Shown: positions 22,008 to 35,409 of the stretch, piece by piece
Layout of the letters: each line of letters opens with the position of its first letter
Position numbering within the stretch: the stretch's first letter is position 1
Assembly: GCA_014898415.1 (NCBI GenBank)
Contig: RCTD01000011.1
Coordinates: 1,240,001 to 1,304,000 of the forward strand
Direction: 5' to 3'
From: Stromatinia cepivora
Taxonomy: Eukaryota; Ascomycota; Leotiomycetes; Helotiales; Sclerotiniaceae
DNA length: 64,000 nucleotides
The notes under the pieces: generated by a model
What the model was told of the DNA's origin: nothing
What the model saw: the letters and a program-made list of their open reading frames with translations, nothing else
Database searches by the model: none
Program-made: the position numbers and the translations under genes

Positions 22008-23400
22008 TTCTATTGAATCGGGTGGGAGCTATAGGTATAGGGAAGGTTCTGAATTTGTTTAGTAAGTTTGGAAAGACTCTGCGGGGAAGCCGTCTAGATA
22101 TAGAAATACACTTTAGTAGAGGCTCAGCACAATAAACCATCGGCTAAATTCGCCATCAACAAGGTCGCACAGCATTGAACCCAGCCAAACATAGTCGAGA
22201 CATATCACGATTTCATAGACGCATGTGGTGAGGGAGTCTCTCCCTTAATTTATTCTCTTCCAATAGAAGGCATTTTCTTCCTTATCAATGCAAATTGTTG
22301 CCCCCAGAACGGAAACATGCATTTGCACCCTCAACCACTCAATCGCTACGGGCCATAACAACTTGACTTGCAAGCCTTAAATGCTTTGGTCCGCAGCTAG
22401 CTCTGCAGCGTAAGTCAGGCGATGAAAGCTGAACTTTATCTTACATTAAAAAGCCATCTTTGTGAAACTATGAGCCACAAATTCCTATAGCGAAGAAGGA
22501 CTCGTTGGGGAGTCATTTAAGGAATGATAATTTTAGATATATCAAATCGTTTCGTCTACCGCTCATTTCCAACTAAGGTAAGCTTTCATTTATCCTATCA
22601 TCACTACTATGATCATCTTATAATATTATTATTGCCATTATCATTCTTGATAAATATTTCTAGATTTAAAACCAAAGCGCCAAAATTATAAGGAAACACG
22701 AGACCAGTTAAATCTGTATTATGGTATGCTAATCATAATGACAGATTTTCTCGGATATCAAATTTCCATTATTTATAGCCCATAAAGGCTCATGGCTATC
22801 ATATACATCATGTATATCAAGGCCTAATCAGCAGCCAAAAGGCAAAGCAATCATTATGTATGGCCATCTGCAATGTAACATCCTATTATATCTAATATCT
22901 GCAGCAAAAGAGTCACACCATACTCAAGTCTACTTTCCAGCATATGTGATCCCTACTTGTGATAATTTTGTCAGGGCAGTGATTTATTGATGTTTGCATA
23001 TATTTGCATATACACTATTCAACCTGTATTTTTGATCCTACGACAATAGAATCTACGGATGCTACATAGCCTTGGGCTGATACGATACACATAGGAAGAA
23101 CAATTATTCTTGATCCGGTAATATGCAACCACGCCATCATAGGCACTTCTACGTACTCTAGGTCTGCTCCGTACAGCCGAGTTACCTGCGCATCCGCAAT
23201 AAAGCAAACACCACCTGAAGATGTTTTTTTTTGTCTGTTTGTCTATGCTATCTTGATTTCAAAGCATTTCAAAGCATTTCAGATCCCGAATGCTGGAATG
23301 GTGGATGGAACAATAAGCAGCATGGCCTATTTACCCAATAATACACTTCCAATACCATCCATACATTTCTATATAAGCTAGATATGGGCCACTCCTGATA
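22008..23400. other. GC-normal upstream region of the 245-codon gene
   Basis: This region has mixed composition and no persuasive coding frame. A short direct repeat (CATTTCAAAG, twice) lies at about 23260-23285. The immediate upstream part on the minus strand (22008-22045) carries CTATACCTATAG, which could act as a TATA-like element. The 62-codon minus frame at 23019-23207 has no coding character that I can support. Confidence 0.3.
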
Positions 23401-24340
23401 TAGGCCACCCTTTTATACCAAAAATCACGATTTTCATCTATTAATAAGTTTACAAAAAATCGATATAATTGATTGAAATTTGAAACATAAATTCTTTACA
23501 TAGATATCAATCGATTCTTAAAATTTCATAATTTTAAATTTTGTTTTCGTTGAAATTTTCGAGATTGAAATTTCGATTTCAATTTATATATAATTTTATA
23601 TATCAATTCAAAAATATTAAAATTTTGAATAACTTTTCAATAAAAATAATGAAAAATAAATTATAAATATTTATAAGGTATTTAAAGATTTAGAAATCTA
23701 AAAAATCTTGTAATATAAATTTATAATTTATGAAAAATCTTTTATTAAAAATGTTATAACTTTTAATTTTGGTAAAATCTAAAAATATAAATAAAATCTT
23801 ATTTATAAATTCTAAAATTCTAAAATTCAATTTATTTTATAGAATTCGATTCAAGAATTTTAAAAAAGTTAATAATTTATTTTTAATTATTTTTATTGAA
23901 AAATTATTCAAGATTTTTATTTTTTTTAATTTGTATATAAATCGTATATAAATTAAAATTCGAAAATTCAATCTTAAATATCTCGATGAAAAATATTATG
24001 AAAAATCTAAAATTTTTAGGATTCATTATTATATAAGTAATAAATCTATATTCAAGTTATATCTATAAATAAGAAAATTAAAAATATTGATTTTATGATT
24101 TTTGATATAAAAAAATAATATATATTAAAGGTGATTTATATCTAAAGTAATTGATTTATTAGATATTATACAATAATCGTTATTAGAAAGTCTTTAGTAT
24201 TATTCTTATAAATATCGTAAAACCGAATATATCTGATAATAAAATATTTCAATTTGATAAGAATTATAAGATATCTGATTCCATATATTGAAAAGGATAA
24301 CACCAAAAGTAGTTTTCCTAAAGTCACAAGTATCACATCT
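23401..24340. other. AT-rich decayed DNA, nothing recognised
   Basis: Almost only A and T with scattered TTCGAA-type survivors. Frames of about 60 codons occur by chance at this composition. No LTR, TIR or domain seen. Confidence 0.3.
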
Positions 24341-24430
24341 CATACAAGTTGTTGATCCTGGCAATGCGTGTATATATATTGCATGCATACAAGTTGTTGA
24401 TCCTGGCAATGCGTGCATATATATTGCATA
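24341..24430. repeat. Tandem repeat, 2 x 45 bp
   Basis: The unit begins CATACAAGTTGTTGATCCTGG and contains GCAATGCGTG followed by an alternating TA run and TTGCATG. The two units are nearly identical and contiguous (24341-24385 and 24386-24430). The 84-codon minus frame across it owes its internal duplication to this repeat and is not taken as a gene. Confidence 0.85.
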
Positions 24431-25490
24431 GTTATGCATGCAAAAGAACAAATACCTCAACTCATTATTTGCTTATCTGCTTTCATTATTTGATTTCAAG
24501 GCACTAGCTTTATTCTTTATTGAAGATATATTCGCAGCTTACTAACTACCTATCACTTCTTTTTGTGGCGAACTGATGATTTTAGAGTCCTGGAGCGTAC
24601 TTCTATCCCCAAACCCAACAAAGTCTATTTCCCCGCAGTTTGGTAATTGGCGAATGATAAATCTTACAGAACTATTGATTACCAGCAGCTAAAACAGTCC
24701 TTTTAGAAGGTATGTTGAGAAAATGTTGAATGAGAATGTAATATTGCGAAGTGTGTTGGTTGAGGCGAGTAGAACTAGATGTTGATGAAGAAAATTATGG
24801 GAGAGCCATGGTGTAAATAAATCCAACACAGCCAACTGGCTGGGTGTACTGGCGGTCATTTTGAGCTCTCTTCTTCAATTCTTGAAAGGGTCAGCGCGTG
24901 TTGAGGCTGCATAAAGCAGCGACGAAGCCCGCCGAATTAGGTGAAATAGATAATTGGTCACGGGTAAAAATATCAAACAACTTGTCTCCTTAAAAGCGCC
25001 ATTGCTCTTTTTGCTCAATCCTATAGTACAAGGATGGAACGGTATATTCCAACATTTTAACATCCACAATTAGAATCGTCATAGAGGGGAGCCATTAAGC
25101 AGAAGGTGTGGGCGAGCGTGTGCTGAGCTACTCGATATTGATGGCGATGAGAGTCAGAACCGTGAGGTTGATCATCTTCATCTTTTTCTTCGCAAGATGC
25201 ATCTGCCCATCATCACAGCGGAGTAGATATAACATCATTTTTCGTTAAGATATGTATCTATCTTGCATTCTTCGGTCAGATCAATATCCCAAGAGGAATA
25301 TCCCATAACTACAAGTAACTGGATGTTGGTGATTTGCATTCTGTTTTCAGTGTCTTCTTTCTGTTGTTTTATACAGTTATTTTATTCGTTTAATCATTTA
25401 TCTTCAAATTACTAGATATTTAACGAGCTTAGGCTTTTGCTGCTTTATAGATGTTGTATGATGATATTTTTGTTCAATTCTCAATTCTCA
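24431..25490. other. GC-normal unique-looking DNA without a clear gene
   Basis: Composition is close to that of the 21-22 kb island, and RIP is not apparent. I see no frame longer than about 64 codons and no recognisable protein. It could hold decayed exons or a non-coding gene. Confidence 0.3.
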
Positions 25491-25541
25491 AACTCTATAC
25501 TCCAAACTCCAAACTCCAAACTCCAAACTCCAAACTCCACA
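25491..25541. repeat. Microsatellite (CCAAACT)n
   Basis: A run of 7-bp units CTCCAAA or close variants, about six copies, between 25491 and 25541. It lies at the border where GC-normal DNA gives way to AT-rich DNA. Confidence 0.8.
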
Positions 25542-25859
25542 CCAAACCTCCTCCCATCCACTCTGTCTCTCCTTCTTAGGTACACTCTTCCCCCCCCGCG
25601 AAAACTGAATGTATCCCCACAGATGGTTCACAATGAAATGTGAACCACAGTTACATCAAATTTGTAATCAAAGGGTATTTAATCCAGTCATTCCTCTATA
25701 TTATCTTCTCTGTGATCATCTTCTTCATGATCTTTTTCATTTCCCTATCTCATTCTTCAATTCTTCAAACTTTGCTCTTTTCATTTACAAACTTCTCATT
25801 TTATAAACTTCATTCTGAAATTGTTTTAGTTTTAGTTTTTATATATTATTAAATTTATA

Positions 25860-27803
25860 TTACTATAATCTAAAAATCATTACTCTTTTATAATGAGATT
25901 GTATTTGATGTTATTGATTTATTTGATTTCTAATGATTTTCTAAACATTATAAATAAAAGATTTATCTTATTCTTTAATCTCTTTTATTATTACAATCTA
26001 TTAATATCTTATTATAAAGCTATTACACTATTATAGATTATAATATAGTCTATCTCTTTCTTAACGATATACTCAATATCAAATCCTTTATTATGATAAA
26101 TATAAATCATTTATCTCAATTTTATAAAACGAAAAAGAACAATTATATAAGAATCATAATAAAGAATTGATTAGTATCCGAATAATAATAGGTTTGACTT
26201 AGAATAAGAAGACTTTTCATTACTTTTTTTAATATTATTAAAGAAATTATATTATATATAAATGAAAACTCTTCAATCTAGTATGAAAACTCCTTCGATA
26301 TCGGCCCGCTTTCGGTTAATCTACGAAATGCATTCGTATTTATAATAAATTATAAATATATAAATTATGAATTAAAAGGAAAAAGAAAATAAATCGACAG
26401 CGAAAATTATCTTCTACTACTATTGATAAATCAGGTTTTGATTCTGATTAAGATTCGAATTATAATTCTTAGTTCGATCTGGAATTCAATATCGATATTA
26501 AAGTTAGTTATTATTAAGAAATAATAAATAAGTTTAAAACAGAAAGAATTATATTATTAAATCTTAATAATGAAATCAAAGCTATAATAAAAGCAGAACT
26601 GGAACAATATAAGCAATAAGAAATATATTTTACAAATAATTAATTTATAAATAATTATTAATCTCGAAAATCGACGAATCATTAATAATTATCAAGATAT
26701 ACAAAGTATTTATTTTCAAAGTTTATCATTTTTAATAAATAAAGAACTTATGAATAAAAAAGAAATCTTTTATTATTATATATTAAAAGATTTTTAATAT
26801 AATATATATACGATTAATAGAATATTATATAAATAAATGTTACAAATACGAATGCATTTCTTTTTATTCGATCTACAAGAGCAACTCATCGGTTAGAATT
26901 AGGAGTAATCTTATTTTTCGAAAAAAAAAACCTTCGAAATATATCTTCCAAAATCCTTCGAAAATATAATCAAAACCCCTCGAATTAAGAAATCAAAAAA
27001 AACAAAAAAACAACAAAAAAGAAATTAAAAAGATTTATTCGAAAGATATAAATACAATATTCAAATCGAATCTTATTTTATTCGAAAACAAATATTTAAG
27101 TTATAAGAATTATTTTATAAAAATATCAAAAAACAGATAAAAAGTCTTTGATATCTTTTCGAAAGGAATCAAAGATATTAAAATTATTAAATATTAAAAT
27201 ATTGAAATTATTAAAAGCATTATAAATTGAAAAACATAACAATAAAAACTATAAATCTTTTATTTTCTAATTAAAAATAAAACCTTCATAAAATATTAAT
27301 ATATTTTTTCCAAAAAATCATTAATAAAAACTAATTACAAAAAATTAATACTTTATCAATAATTAATTTATTTAATTATTAATAAATAATATTAAATTAA
27401 ATATAATTCTATTGAAACTATTATATAAAAATCAATATTAAAAATATTATAAATACTTTTGTATCTTTAATTCGAACAAAAATAGAAAATTAATATAATA
27501 AATTATATTTATATTTTTTGAATGAAAAAGCAATAAATAATATATTAACAATTTGTTATCATTTAGAATTTCAAAAATAATAGATTTTATATTTCAAATT
27601 TCAAAAAAAAAGCAAATTATAAGTTTTTTTTTATTATTTATTAAATCTACAAAATCATCAACAAAAATATTGATTTTGAAAAAAAAAATATTATATCTCT
27701 TATTTATTATGTTAAAAAAATCTTATTTATCGAAATTCGAAAGAAAAACAAAAAACAACTATAAATACCGAATTCGACATTCGAAAAAAAAAATTATATT
27801 TAT
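25860..27803. other. AT-rich decayed DNA with an inverted word pair
   Basis: This region is heavily AT-rich. A 20-bp word at about 26319-26340 (ACGAAATGCATTCGTATTTA) recurs inverted at about 26847-26866 (AAATACGAATGCATTTC). The enclosed 0.5 kb has scattered coding-like words on the plus strand, such as KAELEQYK. It could be a small TIR element or a remnant of an LTR element. The evidence is too thin for a call. Confidence 0.3.
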
Positions 27804-28115
27804 TATTACGGGATAGTATGATTACAGAGCACTTTCAGGAATCGGGGAGGGAATAAATGATATATATGATTGATCGAATTAATAGAATTGAATGATTTAC
27901 CCTTGATTATTTAGATCGAAGATTATATATATAAAACAAATAAATAGTTATTTAATTGATAAATATCTTAATTACACTAAATTCTTATTTATTAATATAT
28001 TTGGATCATCTATTAATCAAATAGATTAATAAGATTTAGAAAATCCTTTAATTTGGAAAATATACTATTTTTAATATTTTATAAAATATAAAGAATTACA
28101 AGATTTTCTATAATA
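27804..28115 (+). repeat. LTR, family A, strongly decayed copy
   Basis: This copy aligns over its whole length with the 310-bp solo LTR at 3581-3890: TATTACGGGATAG at the start, then GAGCACTTTCAGG, GAATTGAATGATTT and an end AAGATTTTCTATAATA. It has many C to T and G to A changes. I could not find a matching 5-bp duplication or a partner LTR, so it may be a solo LTR with an eroded duplication or one end of an element whose other end is unrecognisable. Confidence 0.75.
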
Positions 28116-30540
28116 CATTTTTCAAATCGAAAAACGATCTATAATAAATAAAAAAATATAAAAAAAATAATTCTAACGATTTATAAAAGATTATATATAC
28201 TAAATATAAATAAATATTAATAAAAAATAATATAATATATAAATCTGAAATAATTTCAATAATTTTAAAATGAAAAAGAATTTGATTATATAAAAATTAT
28301 AAATATCTTTTGATTTTGAATTATTATTTATAATATTTTTCGAAATTATAATTCTAAATAATAAAAAGAAAGTTTTTCATTAAAAAAATATAAAAGAATA
28401 ATCGATTCTACAATATAATAATTGAAAATATATATAATTGCTAAATTATAATATATTGAATACAATAACAAAATCGAATAAATAAATATTTTAAAGAATA
28501 TATAAATAATTTCTTTGTATTTTTGTTTTTTATTTTAATCAAATTCTTATTGATTATTATTATATTTAAAATTTCAGAAAGTAAATAAATTAAATAGACG
28601 AATCTCAATCATATTAAATAAACAATAATTGAAAATAAAATCTTGAAAGAATTAAATATAAAAAAGTATTTTAATATTTTTTGGAAAAATTAATCGATCT
28701 AATTTGAATAATGAATTAAAATATCAATCTTTAAAAATATAATTTGATTAATTCAATATCTAAAATAATATATTATTAATTATTTTAGATATTACTCTTT
28801 TTTATAAAAAGAATTATTATTTATTGTAATTATAATCCCATTTATAATTTTATATATAATTAATTATCTATTATAAATCCAAATAGTAATTTGGAAATAG
28901 ATTTTTATTTTTAAACTTTATTATATAATTCAAGAGATTTTATTAATTCTGTATTTACAATTATCAAAGCAAAAATCGTTCGATAAAAAAAATGATTTCT
29001 TTATTTGATGACAATAATAATCCGTTTGATTTATCAACATCAGAATTTCGGATAATGAATTAAATGAAAAAAAGAAAGAAAAAATATCATTAAAGATTAT
29101 TAGTTTTTTAATTAAAACAAAGAATAAAAGAAATTATAGAAAAAGAAATAATTATCTATATATTTGATATATAAAATCATTGATTATTAAAAAATATAAT
29201 TTTTATAACAAATATTTTGTTGATTCTTCTAAATCGAATAATCATCGATATTAGAATTATGATATTCATTTGTATATTCCTTTATCGATTTTTCTTTATT
29301 CTTTAACAAATTATTATATTATTTTTCATTAACAAAATTCGAAGATAAACTTTAATTATTTTCTATTTTTATAATATATTGATTATTTATTATATGATCC
29401 AAACAAAAATATAAGATTGTGACAAAAATGATATTAGAGATTAAAGAAAAAAAAGAAATTGTTTTTTTGTTTTTATATTATGATTCTTTTTTTCTTTATT
29501 ATATTATTTATTAGAATTCCTAAAAAACTGAAAAAAAGAAATATATTATAATTTTGGAGAATAATAATAAGAATAAAAGAGAAAAAGTAATAAAAAAAAA
29601 AGAAAAAGGAATGAATAATATAATTAAAGAAAAAAGAAAGAAGGAATAATTTTATAATTCCTATAATTTCTATAATATTAATAACATTAATAACTTTAAT
29701 TACTCTAATTATTCTTTGTTTAATAATTATTATAAATAATCTTAAAGCTTTTTTATTTGAATTTTAAATTATCGAATTTAGAAAGAAATTTATTTTTTTT
29801 CGAAAAAAAAAAACTTTCAAAAAGAGATCGATTTTAATTATTTTTTGTTTTTTGATAAATATAAAATATAAAAATTACAACATATCATAAAAAAAATATA
29901 ATGATTTGAAATACTAAATAGAATTTATTTTATTTATATCAAAAGAAAAAATTATAAATTTCAAATTTCAAATGATTGTTATTCAAATTTCATAATCTTG
30001 ATTCTCATTATTCAAATTTTATAATCCTATTATTTATATCTTATAAATTAAAAAGATATCAGAAATATTTGAATTTTGTTTTATAAATTTTTTGATAAAT
30101 TTATCAATAATTATATTGATAATCAATAAATAAATTATATAAAAGTTCCTTTTTGAATATTTTTAATATAATTATATATTTTGAATATCAATATATTTTG
30201 ATTTAATAATGATCTATTTATTCTCATCAATTATTAATCTAATTATTTATTAATTATCATAAAAGATTATTAAAAATTCTTTTATTATTATTGGCTTCGA
30301 ACAATCTATTTACTATTTCCTTGACAATATTAGAATCCCAAAATAAATATCCCAAAAGAATTATAAAAAGATGATTTTGTAAAACAAAATTGATATTAAA
30401 AAAAAAGAATCAAAGAATATAAAGATTTTCTTTATTAAGTTTATTTAATTCAAAAAGGATAATCTGATTTTGAAGAGATCTCCAAAGGTTTTCGTAAGAA
30501 TTATTATCCTTTATATTCTTTTCATTTGAAATTATAATTA
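28116..30540. other. Extremely AT-rich DNA, nothing recognised
   Basis: This is the most AT-rich part of the window. It has long A/T runs and purine-only stretches around 29520-29660. No frame, terminal repeat or protein motif can be supported. Confidence 0.4.
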
Positions 30541-31964
30541 GATAAAAGATCAGTATCAAAATCGATCCACAAAATCCAGGAAAACTGGTATATTGTAAAA
30601 TAACATCTGGTCGAATTACAATTGCTCGGGATTCGGGTTTAGTCAGGATCTTCCAACGAAATTGATTCTCTCGCTTGGCCTTCTGAAAAACTTCCCTCCT
30701 TATTACTTAATCAAAATTATACTATAATTGATAAATGAAAAAATGTTTCTTTAGAAATTCCCGAATTAAATTATCATTATTATCTAGTTTATAAAAAATA
30801 AGAATTTGATACTCTTTATAGGAATTTTTAATTGATTCCTTTGATTTAGAGAGATCGGTTGTAATAATCATTCTTTTTAAAACTTCTTTTCGTTTATTTT
30901 TGAAAGTTAGATAGAAAAGATTAAAGAAAGAATAACAAAAGTTAAATTTCTTATTACAATCAAGAAAATATAATACAAATAAGGGTATTAGTATAAAACA
31001 GAACTCCTTATCTGTTCGAGTATAGATAATGATATATTATAATATAGGATTGTATCTTAAAAAGAGTTGAATGATCGAAAAATAACAATTCGGGAATGGA
31101 TCTCTTTTAAAGATTCTATGGAAATGCTATTCGTAGGTAATAAGAATATTTTCGCAAATATTTTGTAAATCGAATTTATCTTTTTGTTCGGAGATATACT
31201 GAAACAAAGGGATATATAGAGTAAATTGATTCTCAAAGGATTCTTTATTTGATGGTTTTAGTAAAAAAAGATTATCTTTAAAAGCTTTATTAGAATTAAG
31301 GGAATAAAAGTTCTTTACCAAATCGGATTGATTAGGGCCGAAGGTTTATTTTGATTGTTCTAGAGTTAAAGATTGATATGGATGGAATCAAGGATAAAAA
31401 GCCTTTATTAATCTTATTTTGTCAATATGCTTTCAGTTTCTGATAATAGTTATTAATCTGTTTTATAATTCTTTAGCCGAAATATACTTCGACTTTAAAT
31501 CGAGAAGCTTTGTTAGGGTATATAAATAATATATATATAAATTATTCGCAATAATTTGCTTTTTTAGCAATATAACAATTTTCCATTTTATTTGGTTGGC
31601 AATATATCTATTATCCATTAAAGAGTATTGTCCCTTTTTAAGCTAATAATCTAAATCGCAAGAATAGCTTTTCAGCTTTTGTAAAGAATTTAAGACCATC
31701 TTAAAATTATTGGAGATTGAATTATTATCGTTTGAAACAAACTAGGCATTGTAATCAATCGTATAACAATAAAATATAAATCTGTTCAGAATAGATGAAT
31801 GAAAAGGGACTTTTTTCGAAAGATCAAAATAATAACCTTGCTTTTCCCATTTATTGATATTTATAATCGTAAACTCCGAAATTAATATAATTGCTTGGGA
31901 ATGAAGAAATCGGCGTATACAAGGAATATCTAGTATGACAACTACTTTCAATTGTTCCTCAGTA
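30541..31964 (-). pseudogene. Unidentified decayed coding region (left of the pogo element)
   Basis: The minus-strand translation is more protein-like than the surrounding AT-rich DNA. It has a 64-codon open stretch at 31127-31321 (DLQNICENILITYE at its end) and words such as KKVPFHSSILNRFIFYCY at about 31770-31830 and KPESRAIVIRPDV near 30600-30650. I do not recognise the family. It may be part of a transposon into which the pogo element jumped, since the TA target site lies in it. Confidence 0.35.
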
Positions 31965-34149
31965 ACCGATTTCCCTACATCGTGCACGACCCCACATCTT
32001 GCACGTATTTTTAATTTTATAAAATATCAATCATTATAGACGGATATAGCGACGATATACTTTCAAAGGTCTGTATAAAGCTTGTATTAGTTCAAATTAA
32101 AAGAGAAGAGTATCCTAAATATACTCAAATAGCAAATTTCTTCAAAATCAATTGTTCAATATTCTTTCAACACCATAAAAGCAAAACCACCTCCTGCAGT
32201 ATCGTATATATTGAAACTTACTAATCTCTTTCAAAAAAATAAGAAAAAACTTTAATCGATCAAATTAACAAATTGATACAAAAATCTATACCCTCTACAA
32301 ATTACATAATCAAAAACCTTGTGAAAAAGATTATAGACTATTTTTTAGAAAAGAATTGAATAGCAAATTTCATGAAAAAATATAAAACACATCTTCAAAG
32401 TCGGTATCTCCGATATATTGATAATTTGTATATAAAAACTAATAATATTGCTATATTTGAGTATTTTTATAATTTGATTTGAATTATTTTGTATTATTAT
32501 TGAATTTTATTATTTAAAAGAGTTATACTAATACCTCTCTTTTTTTCATTTAATTGATAAAAGTAACCACAAAATATAATATATTATTCAAGAATATATA
32601 CAATTAGGATGAAAAAAGCTTTATAATTGATTTAGGGAGGATTATAAAAAGGATAATAAATACTAATATATATAATTGTAATAAAACTACGAAAGCTAAA
32701 CAGAATGAATCGAAAGAGTTTATCATTCTTTTAGTATATATATATACCAATGATACAGCTATTCCATCTACTCTAATTTATAAAGGGAAATCTGGAGATC
32801 TACAGGATATATAGGTTGATGAAATAGAAATAAAGAATCAAGTTTATTTCGGAGCTTCAAATAATGGATGGTTGTCGAATGTATTCGATTTTATCTAGTT
32901 TAATAAAATCTTTCAATATTATACTCATTTAAAAGCAAGGAAAGGATATTGTTTATTGATTGTAGATAATCATTCTAGTTATATAAATATAGAATTTATA
33001 TCGAAATATAACGAATTGAAGATCATTTTATTGATTCTTTTCCCTTACTTTATATATCGATTCCAATTTCTTGATATAGGCTATTTCCTTCCCCTTTCGA
33101 CGAATTATGGTATAGAATTCAATAATCTAATATACAAAAGCGAAGGTATCATTAGAATATCGAAATATAATTTTTGGATGATATTTAAGGTTGTTTGGGC
33201 TCAATCTGTTATTACTTATAATATCCTGAAATCTTTCGAAAAAATCAGTATTTATCCTATAAATAAGAACATTACTATTCGTAATATCAAACCAAAGTAA
33301 ACCCCTATACTATTTATATCGATACAATTTATAAAGAATAAAATAAAGATATCATATATAATTAAAACTCTTCATCACCTCAAATTAGAGTTTCGTTTCA
33401 AATAGGATCCCGATATCATTCAGAAGCTTTTTAAAGCTATATTTATATATACAACTAATACTAATATCCAATTGTATAAAGCAAAAAGTTTAAAAGAAGT
33501 TTTGAAAATCGAAAGAAAGAAAAGAACCCGTTCTAAATATTTAAATCTAATAAAGGAGAAGGGCAGAGGTACTTTTTTATATTCCCCTTTACAAATCGAA
33601 AAAACTAGAATCTATCAATCGATGAAAGTATTAACTATTGAACAGAAAAAGGAAACTAAGAAGCAAAAGAAAGCCAAAAAGAAAATTGAAAAGAAATGGA
33701 AGAATAAAACGATTAAAGAAAGAATAGTATAAAAAAAGATCGATCATCAAATTGTATATGATACCAAAAAGGGGGTGAAAAAAGCTCGAAAATCATTAAT
33801 ATCTTTTATTAAAAAAGTACAAATGATTCAAAAACGTTTTCTTATTATAAATCTAATATCCCAAGAAGTTATAAAGGATTATGATATTATAAAAATTGAT
33901 AAATCAGTAATGGAAGGAAAGGGGGGGGTATTACGTTCAAAGGCTGGGCAATGTATCAAGGTTTCATCGAAATTGAAAATATAAAGGTTTTTTAATTCTA
34001 TAGGATAATACTATATCTCTTTATTGCTCAAAAAGAATTATAGCTTTATATCTTATAATTTATAATTAATATCGAATTTTAAAATGATCGTAATAGGAAT
34101 ATGAGGGGCGTGCAAGATGTGGGGTCGTGCATGATGTAGGGAAATCGGT
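31965..34149 (+). mobile_element. pogo/Fot1-like DNA transposon
   Basis: The element is 2,185 bp long with inverted termini: ACCGATTTCCCTACATCGTG at 31965 and its inverse, with few mismatches, ending at 34149. The inverted repeat extends over about 42 bp to CTTGCACG. It is flanked by TA on both sides (31963-31964 and 34150-34151), the target duplication of the Tc1/mariner/pogo superfamily. The plus strand encodes a DDE transposase of the CENP-B/pogo class. Length and layout match Fot1-type fungal elements. Confidence 0.92.
32040..33990 (+). pseudogene. pogo-type DDE transposase (decayed)
   Basis: The N-terminal helix-turn-helix region (about 32040-32420) is degraded. The catalytic core is clear. 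NNGWLSN near 32865-32885 is followed by LLIVDNHSSYINIEFISKY (32950-33020), the second catalytic Asp in the LILDNHSSH motif. FPYFIYRFQFLDIGYF corresponds to PPHSTHRLQPLDVGVF with Pro to Phe/Leu and His to Tyr changes. A Lys/Glu-rich C-terminal tail (33472-33732) and a final KAGQCIKVSSKLKI match the tail that fungal pogo transposases usually carry. Several stops break the frame, so it is inactive. Confidence 0.85.
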
Positions 34150-34151
34150 TA

Positions 34152-35400
34152 TTGGGTTTCTCTTTATCATTATCATTATTAAGGGATATCAAAGCAATTT
34201 CTACAACAATCATTTTATAGATAGGCTTATCTCTTTGTTGAAATTCAAAGAGGTTTTCGTTTTCATAATATTCTCTCAGAAATCCAAGGTTATCGAAAGT
34301 AAGCCTATAGATTCTGAGAATAGGATTCTGTATAAAATCGTAAAAAAAAGGTATTTAATCTTTTTTGTTTTTTGTATCAATTTTTATAATAAATCTATAT
34401 ATAATATAAAAATCTATAAAACTATACTTTTTGGCTTCTTTGCCTTTCTTTTATACAAGGTATTCAACTATATACCCATTCAGAAACTTCACAAAGATTT
34501 GAAAGTTGAAGCAAGAAACATAATAAACTATATCCGTTTTTGTTGAAATACCATTTAAACTTATATCTTCCAATTAGAAATAAGCGAAAACTTTTCTTTA
34601 AGCGATTATCCAAATTCTTTCGAGATTTTTAAGATCTTCTTTAATTCTATTATAATATTATTCAACAAATTGAATTGTATTATTATTCTTAACAAAATAA
34701 CCGATTTTGAAAAGACCAATTATTTTATAAAGCTTCTGATCTTCAATCCGATCTCTTATTTTATTCACAAAGTTTTCAACAAAATCAACAATATTTATAG
34801 AGTAATTGAGCTATTATTCAAGAATATTATATTTCTTCTTAACTTTAAAAGTTTTAATAAATACAAATACTTCGATTTTGTTATTGAAAGAATGATTTTT
34901 ATATCGAATAAAAAAAGAGATATTATTATCAATAGAATGAGAAACTATAATCTGATTAAATTCTTCTTTAGATATTATATCAAAACTTAAATAAAAGCTT
35001 GTATAAATAATAAAATAAATGTAAACAAAAAATTGATAACTTTAAATCAAATTGTTAAAAAGATTAGATTTAAAAAAAAATATTGAATTATTCAAATACT
35101 ATTCAGGAATTATTCATAAATTATTCAAAGGCGAGATCGATGATATAACAAGTTTTTCAAAAAGATTTCAAATATTTTTCCCCTTCCAAGGATTATAAGG
35201 CTTTTTTTGTCGAACTTCTTAATTGGCAAATAAAAGCTTATAATAATAACTTCTTTTCGGCTTATTATATTTGCTCTCTTCCTTTTAATTCTATATCATT
35301 TTGTAATTGAACAAAGAATAATCCTTGATTATTTGTTATCTTTTATTTGGACAATTATAGATACCTAAAAACTCGGTTTTTTTGATCTATTCATTTATAC
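34152..35400. other. Unidentified decayed DNA right of the pogo element
   Basis: This stretch is the other side of the pogo target. It has frames of 139 codons (34127-34546, whose start lies inside the pogo TIR) and 106 codons (34670-34990) on the plus strand. No family is recognised, and the composition is AT-rich. It may belong with 30541-31964, or it may contain the missing 3' end of the Gypsy element. Confidence 0.3.
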
Positions 35401-35409
35401 AAATCTTTA

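Noticed and set aside
24206..24460. Minus-strand frame with an internal peptide repeat
   Set aside because: It spans the 45-bp tandem duplication in AT-rich DNA; no other coding evidence.
25860..31900. Mitochondrial DNA insertion suggested by extreme AT content
   Set aside because: No mitochondrial gene words are seen, and recognisable pieces (an LTR) are nuclear repeats decayed in the same way as the rest of the window.
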